Shown: positions 33,918 through 47,769 of the stretch, one piece after another
How positions within the stretch are numbered: position 1 is the first letter of the stretch
Layout: every line of letters starts with the position of its first letter
Source of the DNA: Arthrobacter caoxuetaonis
Lineage (GTDB): Bacteria; Actinomycetota; Actinomycetes; Actinomycetales; Micrococcaceae
Assembly: GCF_023921125.1 (NCBI RefSeq)
Contig: NZ_CP099466.1
Span: 496,001-560,000, forward strand
DNA length: 64,000 bases
Direction of reading: 5' to 3'
Made by a program: the position numbers and the translations under genes
The notes under the pieces: generated by a model
The model's input: only the letters and a program-made list of their open reading frames with translations
Told to the model about the DNA's origin: nothing
The model's database searches: none

Positions 33918-34036
33918 GTTACGGCGGTCATTGCGCGGGGGAAACGCCCGGTCCCATTCCGAACCCGGAAGCTAAGACCCGCAGCGCCGATGGTACTGCA
34001 CCTGGGAGGGTGTGGGAGAGTAGGTCACCGCCGGAC
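33918..34036 (+). rRNA. rrf: 5S ribosomal RNA, operon 1
   Basis: GTTACGGCGGTCAT at the 5' end pairs with GGTCACCGCCGGAC at the 3' end. The loop sequences CCCGGTCCCATTCCGAACCCG and GATGGTACTGC are typical of 5S. Confidence 0.95.
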
Positions 34037-34044
34037 AACCATTA

Positions 34045-34097
34045 GAACCCCTGTCGGGGGTTCCGGGCTACGGGCCCCGCACTAGGTGCGGGGCCCG
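34045..34097 (+). terminator. Double terminator hairpin of rRNA operon 1
   Basis: Two stems in a row: GAACCCC/GGGGTTC (34045-34063) and a 12-bp stem CGGGCCCCGCAC/GTGCGGGGCCCG with a TAG loop (34071-34097). Confidence 0.8.
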
Positions 34098-34116
34098 ACC
34101 TGTTTAACCCGACCGG

Positions 34117-34870
34117 ATTGAACCCGCCGAAACCCGGGGTCGCCGGCTACCGAGCGTGCCGGCCTGGCCGGAGGGCCGGGTTCCGGGGTGCCGGAGCGCT
34201 GGCTGACGGCTGGAGGCTGGACCGCCGGATGAGCGGGGCGGTTGAACGGCTGTTCCGGGTTCCGGGTCAGCCGTACCGGGCGGGTGCCTTGGTTCTCTGT
34301 GGCTGCTTGTACCGGAAGGGGCTTCTTGTACCGGAAGGCCTGTACGCCGGGGTGCGCAAAATCATGCGGCATGGCGGGATCGGCCGCACAGCGTGCTGCA
34401 CAGTTCCCCGTGTGCCCCGAGACCTCGCTTCACCGAAGACCCGCGTGAGCATGAGTGGCGGGGACCACGCTGCGTGCGACCGGGCGCGCCGCTTGCGGCC
34501 GGTGCACAAAATCACCCGGACGGGGTATGCCGGGCGTTGCCGCACGGCGTGCTGCACAGCTCTCAGCGCTAACGTCTCGCGGCTATGACCGGGCGTTGGT
34601 TGCACGGCGTGCTGCACAGAATCAACAGAGTCCACCCCTTTTGCAAAACCGGCAGGCAAGGCCAAGGTCCCCGGTGCTGCATAATTTCCCACTCCCCGTC
34701 GCTCCCGTGGCTGGAATGAACTCGTGGGTAACACCAGTAACTGCAGCTGGGAAACCCGGAGCCCGAACACCAGCGCGGCACCATTCCCGCCAGAAGCACC
34801 GCGGCATCGTGCCGTGTTGCCGCGGCGTGCGTGGCTCAGACTCTGAGCATCTTGCAGGGGCTGCCCCCAG
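34117..34870. other. Intergenic, repeat-rich, no credible gene
   Basis: This non-coding stretch contains a duplicated 14-mer CTTGTACCGGAAGG (34306, 34325), two copies of a GTGC(G/A)CAAAATCA motif (34352, 34502), and three copies of GCAC(A/G)GCGTGCTGCACAG at 34386, 34542 and 34602. Open frames on both strands cross these repeats, have no ribosome binding sites and no recognisable product, and are not annotated as genes. Confidence 0.6.
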
Positions 34871-35075
34871 GGTAAACGCTTCCTCCCGGGGTAAAGGCAC
34901 TGCACTGTGGGTAAAATCGCTGCGTTCCGGGGCAAAATCACTGCGCACCGGGGCAAACGCTGCATCATGGGTAAACGCTGCACTCTGAGCACGGAAACAC
35001 TGCGCTCGGGGATTTCACTGCGCCCTGTGGCACGGTCTCACTGCGTTTCGGGACAAACCGATCGTCTTGGGAAAA
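34871..35075. repeat. Degenerate tandem array, about 18-23 bp period
   Basis: About ten imperfect units follow the pattern GG(T/C)AAA(A)TCNCTGCGNNCC. Clear unit starts are 34871, 34890, 34910, 34931, 34952 and 34970; later ones decay. It gives an open frame on each strand with repeating heptads, but no start signal. The function is unknown. Confidence 0.6.
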
Positions 35076-35665
35076 ACCGGGTACGGCGCCGTGCAGCAGA
35101 TTCCCACAACACACGAATTAGGCCCAAACGCAGCAAAACCGATCGACCCGGGGTCCGCAAACCGGCCAGACGCAGCCCGGCACCGTGAACGGCTCATGCG
35201 CCACAAACCTCAGACCCCTTCGCCTCGAAGACGGAGCTGCTAAGCCAACCGACTCGCTCGCGCCCCCTGGGGTCTACCCGCAGTGCAGGCTTGTCGCCGG
35301 GTGAATGGCTGAGAGCATCTGGGCTGGGACGCTGGCTGGTCGCCTGCACCTGGGCGGCTGGGACGCGCCTGCGCCTCCGGTTATGCGTCCCACGATTGGT
35401 TGCACGAGTCCTGCTGACGCCGTAGGCCCAGGGATCCGCTGCTGGCGGCACTAGATCCCGCGTACTCGAAGGTATCGCAGGCAATCCCCTGGTTCTGCAG
35501 GCAGTCAGTTTCGGAACCTAAAGAGTGCGATACGTAACCGGATTGTGGCTAAAACGCGTAGTTCTTCTCTGTCGCAAAGGGGTATCTGCCCGTAGTCTCG
35601 CGCTTCCGCAGGGAGCGGACCTTACCCGATAGAGCCGCAGGACTCTGTTGCGGCAGCAAACTTAC
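35076..35665. other. Intergenic upstream of the adhesin gene
   Basis: No gene, RNA or strong repeat recognised in these 590 bases. It presumably contains the promoter of the adhesin gene, but no convincing -35/-10 pair was found. Confidence 0.5.
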
Positions 35666-35681
35666 AGAGGAGCCGATGTCC

Positions 35682-37427
35682 ATGAAGCATTCTTCGTCAC
35701 TCGCGCGTGTCAGGGGACATTCCAGACAGACCAAATACAGACGTGGCCTTCATAGGAAGGGGTCGCTGCTTGCAGTGTTGACTGCCGGAATGGTCCTGGC
35801 AGCACCGCTAAGCGCGGTGGCGCTTGAGCCGTTGCCGGCAGTTGTAGTCACCGGATTCGGCCCGGGGCAGGAGGTTCAGGGGCTCCACCCCGGCGAGGCC
35901 GCTGTTCCAAACCCCCTTGATGAGTACCCAGCCGAGAATCCCGCAGACTACGTCAACATGGACACCTATGCCGGCATCGTCCAGACCGCCAGCGTTGACG
36001 ACCCGGAGCAGGTTGCTCTGATGTACTGCATCAACGTGTACCTGGACACGGAGGTTGGCCTCGACTACGTACTGGACACATGGGCGGAATCGAACGTTCC
36101 GAATATCGGGTACGTGACCTATGTCCTGAACAACTACTATCCCAATACCGGGCTGCCCGCCGGACTGGACGAGGACCAGCAGGCCGCAGCCGTGCAGGCA
36201 GCTATTTGGTACTTTACGGACGGCTTCGTGCTGGATACATCGGAGGAAGAAATCCGATCTGCTGCTGCAGCAATCGTGTTGGATGCACAAACCAATGGCC
36301 CAGCCGTAACGCCAGGCGTTCCGGGAATCGAGATTACGCCGGAGACGGCTTCGGCGTTCCTCGGCTCAAGGGCTGGTCCTTTCACGGTGAACGGACAGAA
36401 CGTGGGCCCCATTACCGTAACCGCCCCGGAGGGAAGCTCCCTTCACACTGATGCTGTTGGCGGGCAGGAGATTGCAAGCGGCTCCGCCGTGGAACCGGGC
36501 ACGGACCTTTGGGTCCAGAACAACACCGGGGTCGCTGCGGATGGCTCGTTGTCTGCGGCAGCCAGCGTGACACTGGAGACGGGCAGCGTGTATTTGGGAG
36601 CGGGGAACCCAGCCGACGCGCAACCGCTGATCCTGGCGTCCACGTCACAGGCAAACGCCACAGACTTTGCAACCTTCGTCCATACCGAGGTGGATCCTGG
36701 CACGCTGGTTGTCTCCAAGGCCATCACCGGCGCGGGCGCAGGCAACCAGAGCGACATCATCGTTAGCGTGGACTGTGGTGCCGAGCTGAACGAATCCTTC
36801 ATCATCGCCGCTGGAACTCCGGCGGGTACGTATGTTCAGACCTTTGAAGAGATCGCCGACGGGACATCCTGCACGGTCAGCGAGGTGAGCTCGGGCTCCA
36901 ACGAGATTGTCAATGTGGTTGCCGGTGAATCTGCGACGGTGGACATCGTGACGGGGCAAACCTCTGTGGCTGAACTAGTTAACGATGTGCAGTTCATCTA
37001 TGGACAGCTTTCGGTAGTCAAGCACTTCGCAGGCGACGGCGCCGGGTTCCAGGACCAGGTTGTACTGTCCGTGGTCTGCGACGGCGAGGTGGCAGATTCC
37101 ATCGTTATTCCCGCAGGCAACACCGATATAGTCACGAGGACTTACGACCAGATTCCTGCCGGCTCTACCTGCTTCATCCGCGAGGAAGAATCCGGGCAGA
37201 ATACCGAGGTTCTTGTCAGCGTCGACCTTCCGGACCCCGTGCTGGTAACCGGCGGACAGAACACCACTCTCGAAGCGGTCAACACCTACACCGAGCGGGG
37301 ACGGGCAACCCTCCCACGGACCGGGGCAAACGCCGTGAGCCAGGAGCTCGCCCTGATGGGCGGGGGAATCCTGCTGGTGGGCACGCTGATGGTCTTGGGA
37401 TCCCGACGACGGCGCCACCCGCAGTAA
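35682..37427 (+). CDS. LPXTG-anchored thioester-domain surface adhesin
   Basis: Predicted cell-wall protein of 581 residues. A long basic leader is followed by a hydrophobic segment (LLAVLTAGMVLAAPLSAVA), an export signal. Residues about 85-215 match the thioester domain: Cys116 in MYCINVYLD and Gln172 in AAVQAAIWYF (motif hydrophobic-Q-x-x-hydrophobic-W), which in this family form an internal Cys-Gln thioester that can bond covalently to host or surface amines. Two related beta domains follow, starting LVVSKAITG and LSVVKHFAG (DUF5979-like). The C-terminus has LPRTG at 544-548, a hydrophobic helix and SRRRR, a sortase signal. ATG 35682 is preferred to 35676, as AGAGGAG then has 9-nt spacing. 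No sortase or partner gene is adjacent. Confidence 0.88.
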   Translation: MKHSSSLARVRGHSRQTKYRRGLHRKGSLLAVLTAGMVLAAPLSAVALEPLPAVVVTGFGPGQEVQGLHPGEAAVPNPLDEYPAENPADYVNMDTYAGIVQTASVDDPEQVALMYCINVYLDTEVGLDYVLDTWAESNVPNIGYVTYVLNNYYPNTGLPAGLDEDQQAAAVQAAIWYFTDGFVLDTSEEEIRSAAAAIVLDAQTNGPAVTPGVPGIEITPETASAFLGSRAGPFTVNGQNVGPITVTAPEGSSLHTDAVGGQEIASGSAVEPGTDLWVQNNTGVAADGSLSAAASVTLETGSVYLGAGNPADAQPLILASTSQANATDFATFVHTEVDPGTLVVSKAITGAGAGNQSDIIVSVDCGAELNESFIIAAGTPAGTYVQTFEEIADGTSCTVSEVSSGSNEIVNVVAGESATVDIVTGQTSVAELVNDVQFIYGQLSVVKHFAGDGAGFQDQVVLSVVCDGEVADSIVIPAGNTDIVTRTYDQIPAGSTCFIREEESGQNTEVLVSVDLPDPVLVTGGQNTTLEAVNTYTERGRATLPRTGANAVSQELALMGGGILLVGTLMVLGSRRRRHPQ

Positions 37428-37523
37428 GCGCACGTCACCTGCAGTAATCACCAGGAACAACCGCCCGCTGCACTTCGCCCTTGTCCCGGCACCATAAAAA
37501 CGCCAGGACAGGGAAGAAACGCC

Positions 37524-37567
37524 CGTCTGGCCGGCGCACGACATCAATGTCGGGCGCCGGCCAGACG
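37524..37567 (+). terminator. Terminator-like hairpin after the adhesin gene
   Basis: A 14-bp arm pair (37524-37537 with 37554-37567) encloses a second stem CGACA/TGTCG, giving a very long stable hairpin. No T run follows. Confidence 0.65.
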
Positions 37568-37661
37568 CGTAACGTAGATGGTCGCACTTTGTGTTCACCG
37601 GCGGGATTCGGAGCGGTTGCAACGGGCCAGACAGAGGTGTCGCAGGCCATGTCCCGCGGAT

Positions 37662-37690
37662 TTGCGCAGGGGTGCAGAGGCATGTAAAGT
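37662..37690 (+). promoter_or_regulatory. rRNA operon 2 promoter, upstream
   Basis: TTGCGC, 17-nt spacer, TAAAGT. It lies about 475 nt before 16S in otherwise gene-free sequence. Confidence 0.55.
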
Positions 37691-37881
37691 TTTTCTAGTC
37701 GCCGCGGCCGGGACGCTCCGCTGAAAAGCTGGAAGCAACCGAAGCATGGCGGCCAACCCCAAACTTCCTTACCGGGAAATCTTGCGCGCTCTAGGGTGCG
37801 AAGGAAAATCCTGGGACTGAATGCTGGGTTCGGAGTGATGGTTTGACCGGTTCGAAACGATTTCCACGGAAATCCGCCGAA

Positions 37882-37910
37882 TTGCTAAAACCGGATCGAT
37901 GAAATAGAAT
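37882..37910 (+). promoter_or_regulatory. rRNA operon 2 promoter, downstream
   Basis: TTGCTA, 17-nt spacer, TAGAAT. It lies about 80 nt before the conserved leader box. The sequence is unrelated to the promoter of operon 1, so the two operons may be regulated differently. Confidence 0.6.
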
Positions 37911-38164
37911 TATGAAACACCGCAGCGGTGCGAAAAGAAAAAGAATCAGCCGGAAACGGAAATGGTTTTTCTGAGTAGGCCGGATGCGACTGTTGTTTGA
38001 GAACTCAATAGTGTGCCAAGTTTATTGATACCAATTATTTTGATTGGTTGAACTGGCTGTTCGGCCCACCCCGTGGGCTGGAGCAGCTTTTTTAGCTGGT
38101 TTCGAATTTAGTGCATGACTGTGCAGCCAATTTTCCTTGGCTCCGGTTGTGTGTCTGTAACACA

Positions 38165-43294
<5,130 letters not shown>

Positions 43295-43511
43295 ACACCA
43301 ACACCTGGGGAAACACGACTTCAAACGGTTTCCCAACGTACAGGGTGTTGTGATCATGCTGCTTGCGTCCACTATGTGGTTCCCAACCAACAACCCGCCA
43401 GGGTTGTTCTGGTTGCAGGAACTAATTGAATACACGGTTATCGTGTAATCCACTGATTTACCCGCCATACCACCGGACTCGGTCCGGGTGGGTGTGTGCC
43501 GGGTTGGTAGG

Positions 43512-43630
43512 GTTACGGCGGTCATTGCGCGGGGGAAACGCCCGGTCCCATTCCGAACCCGGAAGCTAAGACCCGCAGCGCCGATGGTACTGCACCTGGG
43601 AGGGTGTGGGAGAGTAGGTCACCGCCGGAC
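43512..43630 (+). rRNA. rrf: 5S ribosomal RNA, operon 2
   Basis: Same sequence as the 5S of operon 1, with paired ends and standard loops. Confidence 0.95.
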
Positions 43631-43638
43631 AACCATTA

Positions 43639-43689
43639 GAACCCCCTGGGGGTTCCGGGCTTCGGGCCCCGCACTAGGTGCGGGGCCCG
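43639..43689 (+). terminator. Double terminator hairpin of rRNA operon 2
   Basis: Stem GAACCCC/GGGGTTC (43639-43655) with a shorter loop than in operon 1, then the same 12-bp stem with TAG loop (43663-43689). Confidence 0.8.
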
Positions 43690-43843
43690 ACCTGTTTAAC
43701 CCGACCGGCATGCGGGGCCGGCTCCGCCGTGCCGGCGGGCGCCGACGGGCGCCGGGCTGTGCGTGGCAACGGGTGCCGACGGTGCCGGGTTAACGGCCAG
43801 CTCCCGCCTCGCACACCTGCGGGATGGTGACGCAGATATTCCG

Positions 43844-43849
43844 TAGGCT
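43844..43849 (+). promoter_or_regulatory. -10 box of the SRPBCC gene, leaderless type
   Basis: TAGGCT with 6 nt to the ATG at 43856. Confidence 0.55.
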
Positions 43850-43855
43850 GGAACC

Positions 43856-44344
43856 ATGACTTCTTCCCTCTTCTCCCACGCGCCGGATCCTGAACCGGAA
43901 CGGGCGCCGCTTCAGGTCCCCGATATCGAAGAGTCCTGTGTCGTTCCCCGTGAAACGGACGAAGCTTTCAGCGGTTTCCATGAGTATCCCCACCTCTGGT
44001 GGCCGGAGGACTTCAGTACCTTTCGGGAGGGCATGCATCCCGAGTTTGAGGGGGGCTCCCTGACGGAAACCAGCGTGGACGAGGAAAAGGCACTGTGGGC
44101 TACGGTTCGCGAAGTGCGTGCCGGCGAGCTGCTGGTCCTGGACTGGTTCCTGGGGCATGGTGCTTCCGTGCCCACCGACGTTGAGGTGCGGTTCGAACCA
44201 GCGGCGGCTGGCACCGGGACGTCGGTGACACTCGTCCACACCGGGTTCGGGCGGCTCCCCGACGGAGCGGACGTCCGCGAACGGATGGCCGGGCAGTGGC
44301 GTAACGCGCTGCAACGTTACTCCCGGTTCATGGGCGCCGGGTAG
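43856..44344 (+). CDS. SRPBCC (START/Bet v1-like) family protein
   Basis: Protein of 162 residues. It shows the AHSA1/polyketide-cyclase pattern: an early strand (DIEESCVVPRETDEAFSGF), a Trp-rich helix region (YPHLWWPEDFSTF), central strands with EVRAGELLVLDWF, and the C-terminal VTLVHTGFGRL followed by a long helix (MAGQWRNALQRYSRFM). The fold binds hydrophobic ligands in a deep cavity or acts on Hsp90; the ligand here is unknown. Leaderless-type start. Its TAG stop is the first half of the -10 box of the next gene. Confidence 0.8.
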   Translation: MTSSLFSHAPDPEPERAPLQVPDIEESCVVPRETDEAFSGFHEYPHLWWPEDFSTFREGMHPEFEGGSLTETSVDEEKALWATVREVRAGELLVLDWFLGHGASVPTDVEVRFEPAAAGTGTSVTLVHTGFGRLPDGADVRERMAGQWRNALQRYSRFMGAG

Positions 44345-44347
44345 CCT
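44342..44347 (+). promoter_or_regulatory. -10 box of the FAD oxidase gene, overlapping a stop codon
   Basis: TAGCCT begins with the TAG stop of the SRPBCC gene and ends 6 nt before the ATG at 44354. Confidence 0.5.
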
Positions 44348-44353
44348 TTGGCT

Positions 44354-45718
44354 ATGACCACGGAAGTCCTGCATGACCTCGAGCACTCAATTCCAGGAGT
44401 GGCATTCGCCACTGAAAGTGCTGTCCTGAGCCAGTATTCCCGCGACCAGGGGCCGGTCCAGGAGCTGATAGAGCCACTGGCCGTCGTATGGCCGGAATCC
44501 GTGGCTGACGTGCAGGGAGTCCTCCGCTGGGCCTCGCGGAGCAACACCGCAGTCGTGCCCCGCGGTGCGGGCACCGGCGTGTCCGGCGGAGCCCACGCCA
44601 CACGCAACTGCATCATCCTCAGCCTCGAGAAAATGAACCGGATCCTCGACATTCGGCCAGACGACGAACTCGCGGTCGTGGAGCCCGGCGTCATCAATGC
44701 AGACCTCAACGAAGCAGCAAAGCCCTTTGGGCTGATGTACGCGCCCGACCCGGCGAGTTACAGGTTTTCCACGCTCGGCGGCAATGTCGCTACCAACGCC
44801 GGTGGCCTGCGCTGCGCCAAGTACGGCGTGACGCGTGATTCCGTGCTGGCCCTGGACGTGGTCCTGGCGGACGGTACGTTGATCCACACCGGCCACCAGA
44901 CCTTCAAGGGCGTAGCCGGTTATGACCTTACCGGCTTGTTCACCGGTTCCGAGGGGACCCTCGGCGTCGTCGTCGGAATCACCGTGCGGCTGCGCTACCT
45001 GCCGGCCGATGTTCGGACCGTCGCCGCGTTTTTTCCCGACTTTCGCACGGCCGCCGCGGGAGTCCTTGCTGTTGGGGCAGCCCGGGTGCAGCCCGCCATC
45101 ATGGAGCTGCTCGACGGCGCGACGATGGAAGCGCTCGACGGCGCCCACGGCTCGGACCTGCGGACACGCGGCGGAGCGCTGCTGCTGATCCAGACGGACG
45201 GCTTTGGCGCTGAGGCAGAGGCCGCCGCCGTCCGCGCGGTCCTGTCCGAGCTTGGCGGGACCGTCAGCTCCGAAGGCTCAGCAGAAGCCGAACGCCTGGT
45301 GGAGCTGCGCCGGCACAGCCGGGGAGACGACGTCGAACATGAGATCCGTGTGGGCGAAGACATCGCCGTCCCCAGGTCCCAGCTAGTGCATTACGTTGCT
45401 GAACTGGAAAGGATGGCAGCCGACCACGATGTCCGGCTGAAGGTCGTTGCGCACGCCGGGGACGGCAACCTGCACCCGACGTTTTGGATCGACGCCGCCG
45501 AGGGTGCAGCAGGAACGGCGCGGCTCAATGCCGCCCTCGACGAATCGATCACCGTCGCTTTGCGGATGGGCGGAACCATCACTGGTGAGCACGGGGTTGG
45601 CCAGTTCAAGCTGCGCTGGCTGCCGCAGGAACAGCAGTCCGAGGTGCTGGAACTGCAGCGCCGGATCAAAGCGGTGTTTGACCCGGCAGGCATCCTGAAC
45701 CCCGGGAAAGCCATTTAA
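44354..45718 (+). CDS. FAD-linked oxidase, glycolate oxidase GlcD-like
   Basis: Flavoprotein of 454 residues oxidising a 2-hydroxy acid such as lactate or glycolate. Residues 40-215 form the PCMH-type FAD domain with VVPRGAGTGVSGGA, TLGGNVATNAGGLRCAKYG and GYDLTGLFTGSEGTLGVV. The C-terminal FAD-oxidase domain ends with VVAHAGDGNLHPTF, TGEHGVGQFKLRWL and the family-typical DPAGILNPGKAI. The TTG at 44348 could extend it by two codons, but ATG 44354 sits 6 nt after the -10 box. No iron-sulfur GlcF partner is next to it, so the electron acceptor is unknown. Confidence 0.88.
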   Translation: MTTEVLHDLEHSIPGVAFATESAVLSQYSRDQGPVQELIEPLAVVWPESVADVQGVLRWASRSNTAVVPRGAGTGVSGGAHATRNCIILSLEKMNRILDIRPDDELAVVEPGVINADLNEAAKPFGLMYAPDPASYRFSTLGGNVATNAGGLRCAKYGVTRDSVLALDVVLADGTLIHTGHQTFKGVAGYDLTGLFTGSEGTLGVVVGITVRLRYLPADVRTVAAFFPDFRTAAAGVLAVGAARVQPAIMELLDGATMEALDGAHGSDLRTRGGALLLIQTDGFGAEAEAAAVRAVLSELGGTVSSEGSAEAERLVELRRHSRGDDVEHEIRVGEDIAVPRSQLVHYVAELERMAADHDVRLKVVAHAGDGNLHPTFWIDAAEGAAGTARLNAALDESITVALRMGGTITGEHGVGQFKLRWLPQEQQSEVLELQRRIKAVFDPAGILNPGKAI

Positions 45719-45784
45719 GGATCCTAGTTGCCGCGGCCGGCCAAGGGGCCTAGGAACCGGTGGCCGGCCAGCGGCAAGCCGTTG

Positions 45785-47509
45785 CTAGGGAATGCGCATC
45801 CACACAGTCCGGTTGGGGTGCAGCCGTGTCCCTTCCACGGCGCCTGGGGAGCTCTCCTGCAGGATCTCAAACCCGGGAAGTTCTACCGGTTCGGTGCCCA
45901 TGTTCATGACGGCGAGGATGCTGCCGTTGGCGAACGCCACTGCACCCTCGGCGTCGTGCTCGGGCCACCAGGCCAGCGAGCCGTGCCCCAAATCCATCTC
46001 GCGGCGCAGCCGCAACGCTGCGCGGTACATGTTGAGCGTCGAGTCGGGATTGTGTTCCTGGCTATCCCGGGAGTGGGCGCCCCAGATGTCAGGTTGCGGC
46101 AGCCAGGATTTCCCCGTGGAGCTGAACCCGAACGAAGGCGCGTCCGCTCGCCAGGGCAGGGGTACCCGGGAACCGTCCCGGCCAACCCGCACTCCGTCGG
46201 TTCGGTGGAACGTGGGGTCCTGCCGGAATTCCTGCGGAATCAGGGTGTGGTCCGGTAAACCGAGTTCCTCGCCCTGGTAAAGGTAGACGCCACCCGGAAG
46301 CGCCAGCATTAGCAGCGTCGCCGCGCGGGCGCGGGCCATTCCGAGTACATGGTCCGGCTGGGCATCTTCGGGACCGATGCCGTCCCCCAGCCGCAACTCA
46401 TTTGCCTTGAGCCCTAAGCGGGAGACATGGCGGACGACATCGTGGTTGGAGAGGACCCAGGTGGTGGGAGCGCCGACCTGATCGAAGGTGGTGAGGCTGG
46501 TTTCGATGATGCGGCGCAGTTCGGGTGCGTTCCAGGGGTGGTGGAGGTAGGCGAAGTTGAAGGCCTGGTGCATTTCGTCGGGCCGGACCCAGTCGGTGAG
46601 CCGGTCCAGGGGATCCACATTCGCTTCGGCGCAGAGCACGCGGTCGCCGTCGTATTCGTCGAGGATTTTGCGCCAGGAGCGGTAGATGTCGTGGATGCCG
46701 GCCTGGCCGAACATGGGGGCCGCCTCTCCGGGGAAGCCTTCGGAGGAGGCGCCGTCGGCGCGGCCGCCCCAGTCGGGGAGCCCGGTTTTCTTGATCAGGG
46801 CGTGGGCGACGTCGACGCGGAAGCCGCCGACGCCGCGGTCGAGCCAGAAGCGCAGGATGCGTTCGAATTCGTCGTGGACGGCGGGGTTGTCCCAGTTGAA
46901 GTCGGGCTGGGTGGAGTCAAAGAGGTGCAGGTACCACTGGCCGGGGGTGCCGTCGGGGTTGGTGGTGCGGGTCCAGGCGGGGCCGCCGAAGTGGGACTGC
47001 CAGTTGTTCGGCGGGTTTTCGCCGTGTTCTCCGGTGCCGTCGCGGAAGATGAACATGTCGCGGGCGGGGGAGTTTTCGGGGGCGGCGAGGGCTGCCTGGA
47101 AGAGGGTGTGCGCATCGGAGCAGTGGTTGGGGACGAGGTCCACGATGACGCGGATGCCGTGTTTTTTGGCGGTGGCGACGAGGGTGTCGAAGTCGTCCAG
47201 GGTGCCGAAGAGGGGGTCGACGTCGCAGTAGTCGGCGACGTCGTAGCCGGCGTCTTTTTGGGGGGAGACGTAGAAGGGGGAGAGCCAGATTGCGTCGATG
47301 TCGAGTTCGGCGAGGGCGGGGAGTTCGGCGGTGATGCCGGGCAGGTCGCCGATGCCGTCCCCGCGCAGGTCGCGGAAGGAGCGGGGGTAGATCTGGTAGA
47401 TGACCGAGGAGCGCCACCATTGGCGGTCGCGTTCGGCGGAGGCCTCATGGACAGGAACAAGCTGAAGCTTTTCGGTACCAGGGGAAGGATCGCGGAGAGC
47501 ATTGTCCAT
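45785..47509 (-). CDS. GH13 alpha-glucosidase (oligo-1,6-/maltodextrin glucosidase type)
   Basis: Protein of 574 residues. WWRSSVIYQIYPRSFRD starts the barrel; GDGIGDLPGI and DVADYCDVDPLFG are typical of exo-alpha-glucosidases. Numbered from the ATG at 47521, catalytic residues are Asp237 (GFRVDVAHALI), Glu299 (CAEANVD) and the Asp in LSNHDVVRH. It would release glucose from maltose, trehalose or maltodextrins. ATG at 47509 was chosen as AAGGA is too close to the ATG at 47521; either is possible. Codons from about 47430 to 46420 end almost always in C and use CTC, CCC, GAA and AAA, unlike both ends of the gene, suggesting a recombinant segment. Confidence 0.88.
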   Translation of the reverse strand: MDNALRDPSPGTEKLQLVPVHEASAERDRQWWRSSVIYQIYPRSFRDLRGDGIGDLPGITAELPALAELDIDAIWLSPFYVSPQKDAGYDVADYCDVDPLFGTLDDFDTLVATAKKHGIRVIVDLVPNHCSDAHTLFQAALAAPENSPARDMFIFRDGTGEHGENPPNNWQSHFGGPAWTRTTNPDGTPGQWYLHLFDSTQPDFNWDNPAVHDEFERILRFWLDRGVGGFRVDVAHALIKKTGLPDWGGRADGASSEGFPGEAAPMFGQAGIHDIYRSWRKILDEYDGDRVLCAEANVDPLDRLTDWVRPDEMHQAFNFAYLHHPWNAPELRRIIETSLTTFDQVGAPTTWVLSNHDVVRHVSRLGLKANELRLGDGIGPEDAQPDHVLGMARARAATLLMLALPGGVYLYQGEELGLPDHTLIPQEFRQDPTFHRTDGVRVGRDGSRVPLPWRADAPSFGFSSTGKSWLPQPDIWGAHSRDSQEHNPDSTLNMYRAALRLRREMDLGHGSLAWWPEHDAEGAVAFANGSILAVMNMGTEPVELPGFEILQESSPGAVEGTRLHPNRTVWMRIP

Positions 47510-47521
47510 AGACAGGATCAT

Positions 47522-47769
47522 CCTTTACACACATTGCAGTCTGCTTACCTTAATTTTAACGGCGTGTGTTCCCTGGGGTGTGCCGAATAATGACTGGTGA
47601 TTGCTCACACAGGGGTGTGGTGTGCGACTTCGGACCTGGCCCGGACGCGGCTCGGCGGCGGCTCGGCTCGGCGGCGGCTCGGTGAGGGCGGCACTGGCCG
47701 CGGACGCGCGGTCCGGAACGGCGGCAACGAAATTCCTCGCTCGCAGAGCTCGCTTGGAATATTAAAGCC
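47522..47769. other. Intergenic, upstream of the alpha-glucosidase gene
   Basis: Short A/T-rich stretch around 47540-47560, probably the promoter region of the minus-strand gene, followed by low-complexity GGCTCGGCGGC repeats (about 47649-47685). No credible gene. Confidence 0.5.

Noticed and set aside
34455..34988. 177-codon plus-strand and 241-codon minus-strand frames between the rRNA operons
   Set aside because: They run through the repeat arrays, show no domain, no ribosome binding site and atypical composition.
35194..35484. 96-codon minus-strand frame upstream of the adhesin gene
   Set aside because: Arg/Pro-rich translation with no family and no start signal; treated as non-coding.
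34117..35675. Insertion sequence or genomic island between the rRNA operons
   Set aside because: No transposase or integrase, no terminal inverted repeats or target duplication seen.
46427..47590. 387-codon open frame on the plus strand opposite the alpha-glucosidase
   Set aside because: Gly/Val/Asp/Glu low-complexity product, no ribosome binding site. It exists only because the codons of the true gene end in C over this span.
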